The notes under the pieces were generated by a model that saw nothing but the letters and a program-made list of their open reading frames with translations, did no database searches and was not told the DNA's origin. The position numbers and the translations under genes are program-made. This document shows, one piece after another, positions 33,253 to 44,999 of a stretch of DNA of 64,000 nucleotides. This stretch comes from Aphrophora alni (Eukaryota; Arthropoda; Insecta; Hemiptera; Aphrophoridae). Numbering within the stretch: the stretch's first letter is position 1; every line of letters begins with the position of its first letter. The DNA lies in contig OY740772.1 of the NCBI GenBank assembly GCA_963513935.1, positions 100,459,340 through 100,523,339 of the forward strand, read 5' to 3'.

Positions 33253-33917
33253 TGTGCAACTAGTGAGCAAAGTGAGCAATTGCCCCACTCGAGAGAAATC
33301 CTTACTCACGAGCCGTAGGCGAGTGAGGAATAGTTTCTCGAGTGAGGCGATTGCACTTTGCACTCGAGTTGCACATTATATTTTTCCTACAGTTACCATA
33401 AAACAAATAAATTGGTAAAGAAACGTAACATATTTTTACACAGAAGTGAACTTTTAATATGACATTTAATGTGAAAGTAGCATTAATAAATCAGAAACCA
33501 AAAAAATAATCTCCTTAAAAATGAACACAAACACCCTAAAAGAATTGTTAACCAAAGAATTACTTATAGAAAGACAAATAACACAAGCAAACAGTTAAAA
33601 AAAAGTCACTTCAAAATGGCAAATCAATGAAATGGTGGCTTCTGCCGTGACCATAAGTGTTGTGACAAATACAACAGTACAACAGCTGACCAGCTGATTT
33701 ACAGCCAGTGCTGACAACGTATTTCGCGCGCATACGACCTTGTCTGCATGTTACGCGCTCACTATTTCGTGCCTTCACGTTGCAAATCTGGAGTGAGACA
33801 AAGTAATTAGAGTGAGACAATGTTAACATTGTCTCACTGATGAGCGAATTGGCCACTTTGCTTTCTCAAATCAGTGAGAGAACATGTACATTGTTAGGTA
33901 ACTGTAGGAAAATTAAA
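33253..33917 (+). mobile_element. Composite palindrome-plus-TIR element, copy 1
   Basis: 33,253-33,372 is a long imperfect palindrome (outer words TGTGCAACTAGTGAGCAAAG and its complement, centre near CGTAGG). It abuts, through TTGCACATTATA, a segment bounded by TTTTCCTACAGTTACC and its complement GGTAACTGTAGGAAAA. The same arrangement, in reverse, is at 45,909-46,606, and the junction words match there too. The inside holds AACAGCTGA and a GC-rich patch with TTTCGCGCGC. No recognised ORF. Confidence 0.6.
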
Positions 33918-34970
33918 TTATTTAACACTCGATTGTACTTTCTTCAATATATATTAGGTTTTGACAACATAGGTTTCGCTAGTTACGGCATTTTTATATT
34001 CATCTTAAAACAGATAAAGGGGACGATATACATAATAGACGTAACAGTCCGTTTCTAGCAAGATGGTTAGTAGAGGGGGAGATTTCAAGGTCACATTTTT
34101 AAATAACTCAACATTCCTTCAACCCTTAACCATAATACCTCCTCTTCTAACCAACTAGCTATTATGTTGTATTTCCTACGTATATTGTTTTCTTAGTCTG
34201 TTTTAAGCTGCCCGTGAATTTGCCTTAACTGGGGAAGCCTTGGTCCTTAAGGCTCAAAAATATTTTGAAAAGTGCAATAGTTTAAATTACGGTCGTTAAC
34301 ACAAATATATTATATATAAACAAGTCATAAAGGACCAATGAGTTTCAATTGCATTTAGTGTTTTTTATGTGTTTCGATGGAAGAGACGATGTTATGTAAA
34401 TTGTAAGATTTCTAGTAGTTCTGGTGAGTTAAACGTTTATTAATTACATAAATTTAGTTATTATTATAAATATTAAATTATATATATCACAGGACCACCT
34501 AGGCATTGTTAAACGTAGGAGAAATAGAAAAAAACAATTTATTGAATACATGTTCCTAGAATAAATGAACTAATTATTATTGTTTGATGCACTTTGTATA
34601 AAGATGTGGTTTCATTTATTTTGAAGGCGAAGTCGTTGATTATCGAAGGTACCAAATCACTGTTCACGAACACAAAAAGAAATTTGCAAATTTTGTCCTA
34701 CTAAAGTTTTCTTTAACGCAAAGAAAAGTCATAATCACTGTTCACTCATTAATATAGTTATATTTTTAAAACTAGGTACATGAAATTAAAACCTAATATT
34801 AATTGGTGAAATCAGTTTTAAGTGTTCATTGAGAGTTAGAGATAACGTTATAGACTAATATCATTAGCTAAAAAGAGAAAGTAATAAAAACAAGACTACA
34901 CAATTTTTTGAACAAACATAACTACTTCAGTAAATAACCATTTTGATTTCGAAAAGGAGTGAACACAGAG
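33918..34970. other. No feature seen
   Basis: AT-rich; nothing supported. Confidence 0.4.
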
Positions 34971-34974
34971 ACTG

Positions 34975-35820
34975 CACTCTTAGAGTTAATGTCACGAGTT
35001 TACACTATTATCACTGACGGTCAGTCCAGTTGCGGGGTTGTTTCTTGATATTACAAAGATGTTTGATACTGTTGACATTAATATCCTTCTAGATCCTTCG
35101 TGGCATAGCTCATGAATGGCTTAAATCGTTTTTGTTAAACAGATCTCAAAAAACTTAGAGGGGTTGAAACTTTAAGTGAGCCCAGAGTAAAAAGATATGG
35201 AATTCCGCAGGGTTCAGTGCTTTCTGGTCTATTAATTGCCTATTTACAAAGCAAATTTATTGGAATAAGTTAAAGATGATATGCTAACTCTTATATTGAC
35301 AAAAGTATTAATTGCAGCTGCAGTAGAATTGAGAAGCTGGTGAGGTGAAGTACTTAGGGTTATACGTGGATAGTGGACTCAGTTGGAAAATAATGCATTT
35401 GACTTGAGTCAAAAATAAACTGCTGAAATATTTACGTATTTTTTATATGGTTAGGAATGTTTGTACGCTGGAAGTCTATATACTATGCGTTTATAAACTC
35501 TAAGCTGGACTACGGTCTTACTGTGTGTGGGAGGAACGTATCTTGCCACATTGGATCCACTGCTATTTTAACAGAGAAGATTTATTAAAATAATCCTTAA
35601 GAAACCTTCAAGAGTGAGTACGGTTCCTTTTCTTCAAACCCTAAATATATTGCCATTAAAGAACTTATATATGTTTAAAGTTTTGCGTATTTTCTACAAA
35701 ATGAGTGGAAATTCAAAAGACTACCATGACACCATAAAAGCCAGGCTAAGAAATAAGACTAATATTTTTGTTTCATTATGACTTGGCGTTACTACTTTCT
35801 GTAAGGTTAATATATATATA

Positions 35821-35877
<57 letters not shown>

Positions 35878-36112
35878 TGGCTCAGAACAGGTCGTTAACC
35901 TCGAGCCAACGCAAATTCATTAACTATATGATTAGAATATTTACGAGTAGTATATGTAGTATTGATTATTTTCATCTTATTTTATTATTTCATTATGTTT
36001 CATTTTATTATACTCTTTTATTATTACATTTATGTAGTTTAAGATTGTAAATATATTATGAAATTTATGATGCAGTTGAGGAATCAAATAAAAATAAATT
36101 TCATTTCAAATA
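34975..36112 (+). pseudogene. Jockey/CR1-type non-LTR element relic with 3-prime end
   Basis: FLDITKMFDTVDINILL at 35,041-35,091 is the first palm block (FLDLxKAFDTVDHxxLL). GIAHEWLKSFLLNRSQK follows with one shift, then a GIPQGSVL-like block near 35,200 (shifted). The FADD block is deleted. VKYLGLYVDSGLSWK at about 35,348 and VKNKLLKYLRIFYMVRN follow, then NSKLDYGLTVC-like, IIL.KPSRVS and LKNLYMFKVLRIFYKMSGN in shifted frames, which is the usual C-terminal sequence order. After a TA microsatellite the sequence runs to AAATAAAAATAAATTTCATT, a plausible A-rich 3-prime end near 36,112. Dead element. Confidence 0.8.
35809..35874. repeat. (TA)n microsatellite
   Basis: About 33 units with one small interruption near 35,824. 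It lies within the 3-prime region of the non-LTR relic. Confidence 0.95.
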
Positions 36113-36259
36113 AACAATCTCCGCAGTTAAGTTGATTGTGAGGCATCGTTTAGTGCATTTATGTTCTCAGTTGTGCGCTGGATTTAATGCTAAGTTTGAA
36201 AGTCGAGTAACGTGCCAATTTCAAATTTTTAGTTCAAATTACCAAATCATCAACGAAAA

Positions 36260-36410
36260 CTCTAAAACCGTTTACTGAGAGTTACAGGAAATGATGCATG
36301 TCTCGTGCACGTGTTGTTGAGTGGCACAAAAGATTCAGTGAACCGTCCACTTCTAGAAACAAAATAAAATGTAGACAAAATCAACCAGATTATATGAGAA
36401 AAACGAACCT
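36260..36410 (+). pseudogene. Mariner transposase N-terminal (HTH) fragment
   Basis: CMSRARVVEWHKRFSE then PSTSRNK matches the mariner DNA-binding block ALSRxxVFEWHKRFxxG...GRPSTSxT. About a dozen residues between RF and PSTS are missing, so there is an internal deletion. ESYRK just upstream corresponds to the AYG(D/N) region with a stop. The catalytic part does not follow. Confidence 0.75.
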
Positions 36411-37079
36411 TTGATTGAAAAATAACTGCGTGATTTTTCCAAAGTCGATATCTGGTCTAGTACTTTATTTATTATTATCTGGTCGGTTTCTCCATTTCGT
36501 CTATATTATTCTACCCTTAAAAAAAATATTACAATATTACAATAATTAATTGTATTTCTAATTGTATTAGATGAGAAAGTTAATGCACTATTTTTCTATC
36601 GTTTATTAAACACTATTCAAATATCGTTCTTTTATTAGTTCCTGATAGACAACTAATGAAAGCTCTTCTAGCCAAATGGATTAACAACGTTTAAATTTTA
36701 TTACTTCATAAAAGGATGTTTTATAAGGTAATAAAAAGGAGAGTTTCGTATTATAGCCGGGAGCAATACATAAAAAAGCTTTATGGGTTTACTGTTTGTA
36801 CTTAAAAGATCGGCGTGAGTGCAAAGTCTAAAATGCTCTATTAGTCTTCTTTTTCAATTTGGCTTTTCATAAAGCGATGGATATTTGGACGTAAAGGGAT
36901 GTTGACACAGTATAACAGCATAAATAGCCAAGAATAAGTCTGCTCTTGTTGAGAAGTTTGAAATTCTGGAGATAGAAAGTTTTGACAAAGATCTTACAAT
37001 AAATGAAGAAATAACAAAGAAATTGACAGTAACAGTAGGTAAACGATATTTTTAAAATCTGATGAAAAGAGACTATAAT
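36411..37079. other. No gene recognised
   Basis: The last third may be the upstream part of the RTE-like ORF below, but I found no clear motif. Confidence 0.3.
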
Positions 37080-37582
37080 TTTTAGAGTGTAAGTAGTTTT
37101 TCTTATCTTGGGACGGACATCAATCTGGTAAAAAAAATGATACCAGAAGTATGGTTAAAAAATAGGTGTACTGTACTAACCTAAATCCAAGCTCCTTCCT
37201 ATTGGGCAACAAAATTAAAAATATAAAACACATGTATTATATATGGAGCCAAAGGAAGCTCACTACTGTCACTATAAACGCCCTGAGATTATTTAAATAG
37301 AAAATCATTAGAAAAATGTATGGGATGGTGTTTGAGAGGGGGGTAATAGATGATTTTAATGAACAAATAAATAAAATAAATTATATATTAAATGGCAAGG
37401 ACATTGTACACTTTGTAAAGTCAAGTTGAATGAGTTGGTTGTGGTGTGTAGATATAATGTCTCGGGAGAAATTGCACAATCAAATGCTTCTCCAAGAAAT
37501 GAATGATAAAAGTAGGAAAATAAGGGGTCTTCTAGGTTATGAGTTGCTGAATTCACGATTCGGACGGAGACTTGAAGAGAAT
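37080..37582 (+). pseudogene. RTE-like ORF2 C-terminal relic, runs into the minisatellite
   Basis: Near 37,095 a frame gives F-SYLGTDINL, matching FKYLGSTI. Near 37,225 TKLKI then CIIYGAKGS matches TKxxIYxxxIxPxLxYGAExW. Near 37,295-37,340 LFK-stop-KIIRKMYGMVFE matches IFERKILRKIYGPV. 37,393 onward NGKDIVHFVKSS then MSWLW matches DIVKFIKSSRLRWLGHV. The next expected block (VEDDLKxMGIxxWRxxA) is what the adjoining 121-bp array repeats. Stops and shifts throughout. Confidence 0.75.
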
Positions 37583-38806
37583 ATAGAAAGAACTGGAGAG
37601 GAGTAACATACAGATGGGAATAAAGGTGAAGAGTGGAGGGAGCCAAAGTATACAACTGCCAGTGGAGCTATGAAAGTAATTTTTGGAGACTTGAAGGGAA
37701 TGGAGATAGCGAAGTGGAGAGGAGTTGCACACAGAGGGAAATAAAGGTGAAGAGTGGAGGAAGCCAAAGTATACAACTGCCAGTTAAGCTATGAAAGTAA
37801 TTTTTGGAGACTTGAAGGGAATGGAGATAGCGAAGTGGAGAGGAGTTGCACACAGAGGGAAATAAAGGTGAAGAGTGGAGGAAGCTAAAATATACAACTG
37901 CCAGTGGAGCTATGAAAGTAATTTTTGGAGACTTGAAGGGAATGGAGATAGAGAAGTGGAGAGGAGTTGCACACAGAGGGAAATAAAGGTGAAGAGTGGA
38001 GGAAGCCAAAGTATAAAACTGCCAGTTAAGCTATGAAAGTAATTTTTGGACACTTGAAGGGAATGGAGATAGCGAAGTGGAGAGGCGTTGCACACAGAGG
38101 GAAATAAAAGTGAAGAGTGGAGGAAGCCAAAGTATACAACTGCCAGTGGAGCTATCAAAGTAATTTTTGGAGACTTGAAGGGAATGGAGATAGAGAAGTG
38201 GAGAGGAGTTGCACACAGAGGGAAATAAAAGTTAAGAGTGGAGGAAGCCAAAGTATACAACTGCAAGTGGAGCTATGAAAGTCATTTTGGAGACTTGAAG
38301 GGAATGGAGATAGAGAAGTGGAGACGAGTTGCACACAGAGGGAAATAAAGGTGAAGAGTGGAGGAAGCCAAAGTATACAACTGCCAGTGGAGCTATGAAA
38401 GTAATTTTGGAGACTTGAAGGGAATGGAGATAGAGAAGTGGAGAGGAGTTGCACACAGAGGGAAATAAAGGTGAAGAGTGGAGAAAGCGAAAGTATACAA
38501 CTGCCAGTGGAGCCTCGAAAGTAATTTTTGGAGACTTGAAGGGAATGGATATAGAGAAGTGGAGAGGCGTTGCACACAGAGGGAAATAAAGGTGAAGAGT
38601 GGAGAAAGCTAAAGTATACAACTACCAGTGGAGCCTCGAAAGTAATTTTTGGAGACTTGAAGGGAATGGAGACAGCGAAGTGGAGAGGAGTTGCACACAG
38701 AGGGAAATAAAGGTGAAGAGTGGAGGAAGCCAAAGTATACAACTGCCAGTGGAGCTATGAAAGTAATTTTTGGAGACTTGAAGGGAATGGAGATAGAGAA
38801 CAGGAG
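37583..38806 (+). repeat. 121-bp minisatellite made from an ORF2 3-prime end
   Basis: About ten units; the word GCACACAGAGGGAAATAAA recurs at 37,727, 37,848, 37,969, 38,090, 38,211, 38,331, 38,451, 38,572 and 38,693, a spacing of 121 (120 twice). Units differ by about 2-6 percent by eye. Translated in successive frames, each holds GDLKGMEIEKWRGVAHR and VEEAKVYN, the normal closing blocks of RTE-like ORF2. The upstream neighbour is such an ORF in the right order and strand. The first unit (37,583) and the tail after 38,800 (EAKGYNIKWSCYF) are more diverged, as expected for array edges. Long overlapping minus-strand frames at 37,356-38,821 are by-products of the repeat. Confidence 0.95.
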
Positions 38807-38950
38807 AGAAGTCACAGACATATGGTATTCGAGGCGTGGAAGCGAAAGGCTACAACATCAAGTGGAGCTGTTACTTCGGAAAGAAGTATTAAAAATACAT
38901 AAATATTGTATGTTAAATCCAACAACGAATAATAAGTATAATTAATTGTA
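38807..38950 (+). other. Edge unit and 3-prime tail of the ORF2-derived array
   Basis: Diverged half unit followed by AT-rich sequence that may be the original 3-prime UTR of the element. Confidence 0.4.
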
Positions 38951-41189
38951 ATTAAAAACGCTGCATGTGAATAGTTGCGATTATACTAACCATACTCTGC
39001 TCTCGTAATATCATTACTCTGATGGTTTTAATTAAAAGTTTATTTGCATAGTGAAGTACGTTTTGTTATTAATGTAGAATAACCAAACATCGCAGATGTA
39101 AAGTGGTTAATAGTCGTGCTTCGCTACGGCATGTTTCTTTTTTAAACGGGGGTCTAGATTAAATGAGCTTTATAAAATTTATAATGTCGCTCTGTTAAAT
39201 TACTGAATTATCTTTTAATAGATTTATGCATCTAAATTAATTTAGTTTTATTGGAAATAAAATTTAATGTGTTAACTGAACCAAGGTTATGCTACCTGAT
39301 TAATTTATTAAAAAGTTTTTTACCTTTTTATTTCGATTTATCTGAATTTCAGTAAATGAGTACACTGTAGACCCCTAAAATTTCATGGTCCTCACATTGT
39401 ATAAATCCTTTTTATTTATAATTTAATCTTAGTACTTAATAATTCAACGTTTTCGAATCATTTTTGAATAATAATAAAAGTATATAAATAATAGTGATAT
39501 GATTACTGGTTTAATATATCTTAATTTTTACATTTGTTTGATTTCTGTTAGTTAACGATATTCAAATTAAGTTCAAATATCAATCATAACAGTATAATAA
39601 TATCTGACAGCCTTTCGTTATCAAACAGTATTTATGTAGGCGTTGATCAAACCATGGTTTCCATTCAAACCATGATCAAACCATTCTGTTTCCATAGTAA
39701 CGATTTTAATGGTCGAGGAAAAGCTTTGATTTTCACAGAAATAAAATTTTTGAAACAAAAATCTCTATAAATAATTTTACTATTTTTATCAAAATAAATT
39801 AAATATTATGATTTTGGTTTAAGTCGTTTTATTTCTTTAGTAGTAGACTTTGTGCTTTAACTTACCGTATACGAAATATAGGCTGTTTGTTAACCTCAAA
39901 AACGTCTATCTCCGGTTTTTGACTATTTTCACGTTTCCTAAGTCACCATCCTCAGTTGTCACGTACACAGCACTATGACCACCGGAAACTCTGCTATATT
40001 TATTGTAGAAAATTTTGTTTCCTTTAATTTTATAACTGAAGTCTACAAAAATCGTTTTCACTCCTGTGACTTCAAACGATTAATTTAAATTTAAAACATT
40101 ATTTTGTTTTGTTTTTTATTTAAATTTTTTTTTTTAAATAAACTTTGTTCACCTGTAAACGAATGCACAACTTCCATCACGAAACAGGAAAATATTTCCA
40201 AAATATAATCCCGACTAAAACTAAGATCAGGATATTTATTTACTTTACAATAAAAAAAAGTGTAAATAAAATTATTGTTAACGTTTTTACGCTGTTAAAA
40301 GTGTTTTTAAACATTTCGAAACATTTAATTGGAAAATCGTTTGAACCGAAACTATAATTATACCACTATAAATTATATGTTAAGATTATTATTAAAAATT
40401 GAATGGAACATGTTAAGTGCTAGGTTTAAATTACAAAATAAAATATATTTATGTAAATTATAAAAAATTTCCTGAGTATAAACAATCGGCTTTGGGAATC
40501 AAGTATGACTGTTTTGTGTGTCCCCTACTGGCCAAACACGTGCACCGATATTTATCAAATTTGAATATGTAGTGTTTGGAATTATTATCGTGGTAAGTTT
40601 TTCCATTTATTCAATAACCAAAAATTCGAGGACAGCTGTCTTCAATATAAACATACTTAGATATTCTTAAACGAGGTCTAATTAAATTATTATATATAGT
40701 CGTTTTTAATTAAAGTTTTTAACAGTAAGGGCCGACCACCAGGAGGCTCCAAATGAAACGAAAGCCAGTGTGTTGTAGCTCCTGGTGTTTACCATATAAT
40801 ATCATGAAAGTGGTGTATCACTTGTAATTAGATTTTGTAAGTCTGGGTGGGCGTGGGGAATAACTATCCTTACTCTCCCTTTGTGACAACACAATGGCGT
40901 TCTAACAATCTCACAATGAAACATCAAAGCACTGCAATATCGGAAAGATCACCTACATGGATTGTTAATATCAAATAAACATACAATTATAAATAATGTT
41001 GAGGTACGAAGTTCATGTTAGCATCAAAATGTTGAACCTGTTGATTTACCTCAAGATTGAGTGGCCTTCGATTCCTGTTTGTCCTCGTCGAACAATAAGT
41101 ATTCAACGGTTTACATGCGGTCTTCATGCGGCCAGTCTTCTATACTGTGTAAAATTTAGAATATTTATGCTCTCACGCAATCATTAACA
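38951..41189. other. No gene called
   Basis: Mostly AT-rich. A GC-richer patch at 40,730-40,950 begins with an inverted pair (ACCAGGAGG and GCTCCTGGTG) and could be a decayed ORF, but no motif was identified. Near 39,931-39,955 the minus strand has CTGAGGATGG then GGAAACGTG, a weak member of the hairpin family. Confidence 0.3.
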
Positions 41190-41478
41190 ATAAGCCAAAT
41201 AAACTGTTTGCGAGATGTAAGCAATAAATAACAAATAAAACAGTATTTACACTCAAGTCGTTAACTTACGAGATAAACATTCAGACACAATTGTCACAGA
41301 TAAAAAATAAGCCGTTTAAACTGTTTTGTTGTCGAGATTTAAGCAATCAATTACAACGTAACGTGTATCCTCACAAATGAAATTAACATTACCTAAGTTA
41401 ACTTAAAAATAATATGAAACAACTGTTATAAATTCTCAAACAAATCCACAAAATATAACGTATTTGAGATTTAAATTT

Positions 41479-41527
<49 letters not shown>

Positions 41528-41850
41528 CGTAAGCAATCAATCTAAAAAAATGTGAATCCGTATAAATAAAGTAAGAATTATATAAGTTGTAAAAATAATT
41601 TAAAACAGTTGTTATAAATACTCAAACAAAAGAATAAAATAAACATATTTAAGAATTTAAACCTTTTAATGTCGCTAGATGTAAACAACCAATCACAACA
41701 AAGCGTGAATCCTTACAAATAAATAAAGCACTATATAAGTTAATCTAAAAATAATTTAAAACAACTACTATAAATTCTCAAACAAACCAACTATATATAT
41801 TTGAGAATTTATAACAGATGTTGCAAGTTATTTCTGTTGAGAAACATGTT
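41190..41850 (-). repeat. Diverged satellite-like array, unit about 150 bp
   Basis: The word GTAAGCAATCAAT or close variants recurs near 41,219, 41,339, 41,529 and 41,680, followed by ACAACGTAACGTGAATCC-like and, later, AACAACTGTTATAAATTCTC-like blocks. The reverse complement of this unit forms a second cluster at 48,295-48,760. A TA microsatellite (41,482-41,523) lies in one spacer. Confidence 0.7.
41482..41523. repeat. (TA)n microsatellite
   Basis: About 21 units. Confidence 0.95.
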
Positions 41851-42107
41851 ATATACACATAACAGATGTTATTTAATAATTTTATTACAAAATAATTGTT
41901 TCGTAGGAGAGTGAATAAGTTTCCACAAATCGCTAATTATTTAACATTCTTTAATTGACACCTCAATCATCAAAATCAGCCCTATAGTAAATAAATAAGA
42001 GATTGGTGCAGAAATTTCATTGGGAATTAAATGTATGATAATTATATCTGCTATTGTCTATATTAATAGGTTGAGTAAGTACAATCTCTGACTAGTAAAA
42101 GTGGATT

Positions 42108-42134
42108 CGAAGATGGAGGAATACCGAAACGTGT
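42108..42134 (+). other. Weak hammerhead-like motif
   Basis: CGAAGATGGAGGAATACCG followed by AAACGTGTCGAC. Only two or three stem pairs; listed because the words fit the family. Confidence 0.25.
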
Positions 42135-42179
42135 CGACAGTTATAAGACATTGGTATTATTAGCAGAAGATTGTATTCA

Positions 42180-42560
42180 AATTATACTCTAACGATTTTG
42201 ATCAAATTTGGCTCAAGTGAGCCTCTGTAAATGTGTAGTTGCTATCTACGAGAAAGAAAGAAAAAAAAACAAAAAAAAAAAACATTTTGGTGAGTAATCT
42301 ATTAAAAACCTAAAACATCAGTTTTGTGGTAGTTGAAAAAATATAACATTTTCATCAAATTTTAGTGAAATGGGAAGATTTTTCCCAAACCCACACCTGA
42401 AATCGTAAGTAAAAACATGTTACGGATCAGGAATAATCGGCAAACATAATAATTTTTAACTGTTAACCTTAATTTTAATGAAATACGATTTACATTGATG
42501 ACGTGTTTTAAAGCACAAGCAAAGGAAGTTTAGACCAACTAACTCGACTATAAAAGGCAC
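42180..42560 (+). repeat. Family A copy
   Basis: TTTTGATCAAATTTGGCTC, TTTTAGTGAAATGGGAAG, GGATCAGGAATAATCGGC and AAAGCACAAGCAAAGGAAG in order. Confidence 0.65.
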
Positions 42561-42839
42561 TTTAATAAACCCTATTTTTATGTATAGGGGCCCTAAGGGT
42601 ATAGGGTTACACACATTTTTAAAATTCGATGTATTTTTATGTAATAGTTCAACTCAAAATTCTCAGTGAGATACGACAAAAGAGATGAAAGAAAAATATC
42701 CGAACCAAAATAATTGGCAAAAACGTAGATGTATTTAGAAAGTTAAAAATTAAAAAAAAAATCCTTACTAAATTATCGTGTATAATATTTGCTGATACTA
42801 GTATAAGCTCATACATAACCCTAGGGAAATTCAGAAAAT

Positions 42840-43050
42840 TGAAATTAAAAATGTTAAAATAGCGAGCATTTTAAATATTTTTTTATTTATATCTCATGTT
42901 TTTATCGACACACTAAATTTAAAAAATAATAATAATGCAGATATCAATTGTTCAAGTAACAGTGCCATTTCACATCTCTACAATTGCAAAAGCGAAAATA
43001 TTATTTCTATCTCTGCACTCCCAAGAAAATATGATATTCGTATAGTTTCA
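42840..43050 (+). repeat. Repeat block shared with 60.1-60.3 kb
   Basis: AATTAAAAATGTTAAAAT at the start and ATGATATTCGTATAGTTTCA at the end match the ordered words at 60,100-60,290 (AATTAAAAATGTCAAAAT, TTGATATTCGTATAGTTTCA). Confidence 0.5.
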
Positions 43051-43280
43051 AAGCCCGTAAAGGCTGCGCTATTGACACGAGCGAAGCGAATGGAGACCTT
43101 TTTAATATAATCTAGTTGACGTTATGAAATTAATGATATACAATTATGTACGTAACAATGAAAATCTGTGTAACAATGGTTTTAAACAAAATAGAATCTA
43201 ACATTAAAATTTAACATTTCCTATAAGTTCTAAGAAACCAACTTTTTGCAATTAAATATAGCATCTGCTGGTATTAGTAT
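43020..43280 (-). repeat. Family C copy
   Basis: The minus strand ends with CATTCGCTTCGCTCGTGTCA, preceded by AAAAAGTTGGTTTCTTAG and GGAAATGTTAAATTTTAATG, in family C order. Confidence 0.6.
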
Positions 43281-44419
43281 TAGGAGCTACATTGTATGAT
43301 GGTACTGTACTGGGTAGGTACAATGTTGTATCACCTTTTTTTTTTTTTTTTTTAATTCATGAAATGTGAAGATTAGTCAAAAACGGGGGTTGATTTGTTT
43401 TGCTTTTACCAAACTTATTCAGTACTTTGTAGAAAACGTCGTTTTCCAAAATTGCTTTCTGGAATTTTTTTTTTTAGTCTAAGTTGTAATAATATTTACT
43501 CTAATACACTAACATAATTTAAAGCCTTACATATAGTCGTTGTCAGCTTTACACTATTAGAGATATTTCACGAGATCATCTCAGAGATAATTCTCAGACA
43601 AGCTGAAAACTCTAGTTAACAACATTAGGGTTTACATTTCTGTTGCTATGGTGACAGTTCATTAGTTAAATAACACAAGCAATTCAAGGAACATCAAATT
43701 TAATAGAATTTATTTATTTTACTGTGAATGTGTACGTTCTGGATTGTATTCAGAGTTGTTCATTAAACGGTGGGAAATCATTGCACAAACTTTCTCTACT
43801 CATCTCCAAAAACAAATAAAAACCAACGAATACTGTATGCCTTCTAAAAAATTATATATTCAAATAAAGTCATGAACACTTGCATAGCTTGTGCTATAAA
43901 CACATGATCGGAAGTAGTATTTGATTAAAATCTAGCTTTATATGAGAGCGGTTACGAGCTATTTTCGTTTTTTTTAAAATTTATTCCTGAACTGCGCTTT
44001 TTTATTCGATTTTGCAAATGGGTTTTTATTAAACTTATATTTCACTAAAAGAATTACATTGCTAAAGTAGATTTTTGAGAAAATAAGATCGTGGCATTTT
44101 TCGTTTTTATTATTAACTCACAAACGATATTTTTGGAAACAACGCAACAAATACGATTTACTAGGGTCTTAAAGGGCATTAAAGGTAAAAGGTAGGGTTT
44201 TAAAGGTAAAACTCGCTTCTACGGATAATAAGATAGTCTAGTGGCCCAGGGCCATGTTGTAAATTAAACTGAAACTATCATATAAGAAAAACAACCCAGG
44301 CCTAAAGACAGAGCTGAGCAGTCAAATTTAAATCTAAATACAAACGTGATCAGGTGAAACTACCAGACACTGGACTGCACTCTACCAAGGACGGCGAACA
44401 ACTAAGTTCATCCTTGATA
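43281..44419. other. No gene seen
   Basis: AT-rich, with a 15-base T run near 43,340. A small local duplication (GGTAAAACTCGC-like) near 44,180 is not significant. Confidence 0.35.
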
Positions 44420-44520
44420 GCGGAGATGTTTTATGCTCTCGAAAGTTGTATATTAACTATTATAAACACAAATGATGGGAAATTTGCGATTAAACCATAT
44501 TAATAATATGAACACTCCAT
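44420..44520 (+). repeat. Family E fragment
   Basis: ATGCTCTCGAAAGTTGTATA then GCGATTAAACCATATTAATA and ATATGAACACTCCATCATTA, as at 31.4 kb. Confidence 0.5.
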
Positions 44521-44999
44521 CATTATCAAAAAAATATAAAATTACAATACAATATTATATATAGAAAATTCAAAAGTTGTACAAACACACAATGAAATAA
44601 CGACAAAAAAAGACGCACACACAATCCCATACTCAAAACCATATTGGAATAAATAACATTGACTTTAAAAGTTTTCAATAAATCAACCGTAGACGTAATG
44701 CCTTCCAAGCCAGACTAAACAGCGTAAAAGAGTGCTGACTCTAATGTACTCTTGATTTAATCTTCCAGCAGATAAAACATCCTTAATATCTGTCGGGTAC
44801 ACAGCTTTATCTATTCATATCAACGTAAAATATAATATTTCAGTTTAACATTGACTTCTTAAAGACATATCTCATTAAGACTAGTGTCATTTTAAATATA
44901 TCTTTTAAAGGCAATTAATAAATAAAGTGTTTACATTTAATTAAAACATAATTTATCAACGTAAAGTTAAAAAAGAAATTGATAGATACCATAATTATG

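Noticed and set aside
37356..38821. Overlapping minus-strand frames of up to 195 codons
   Set aside because: They are antisense to an ORF2-derived 121-bp array and repeat its period across frames; the plus strand explains the sequence.
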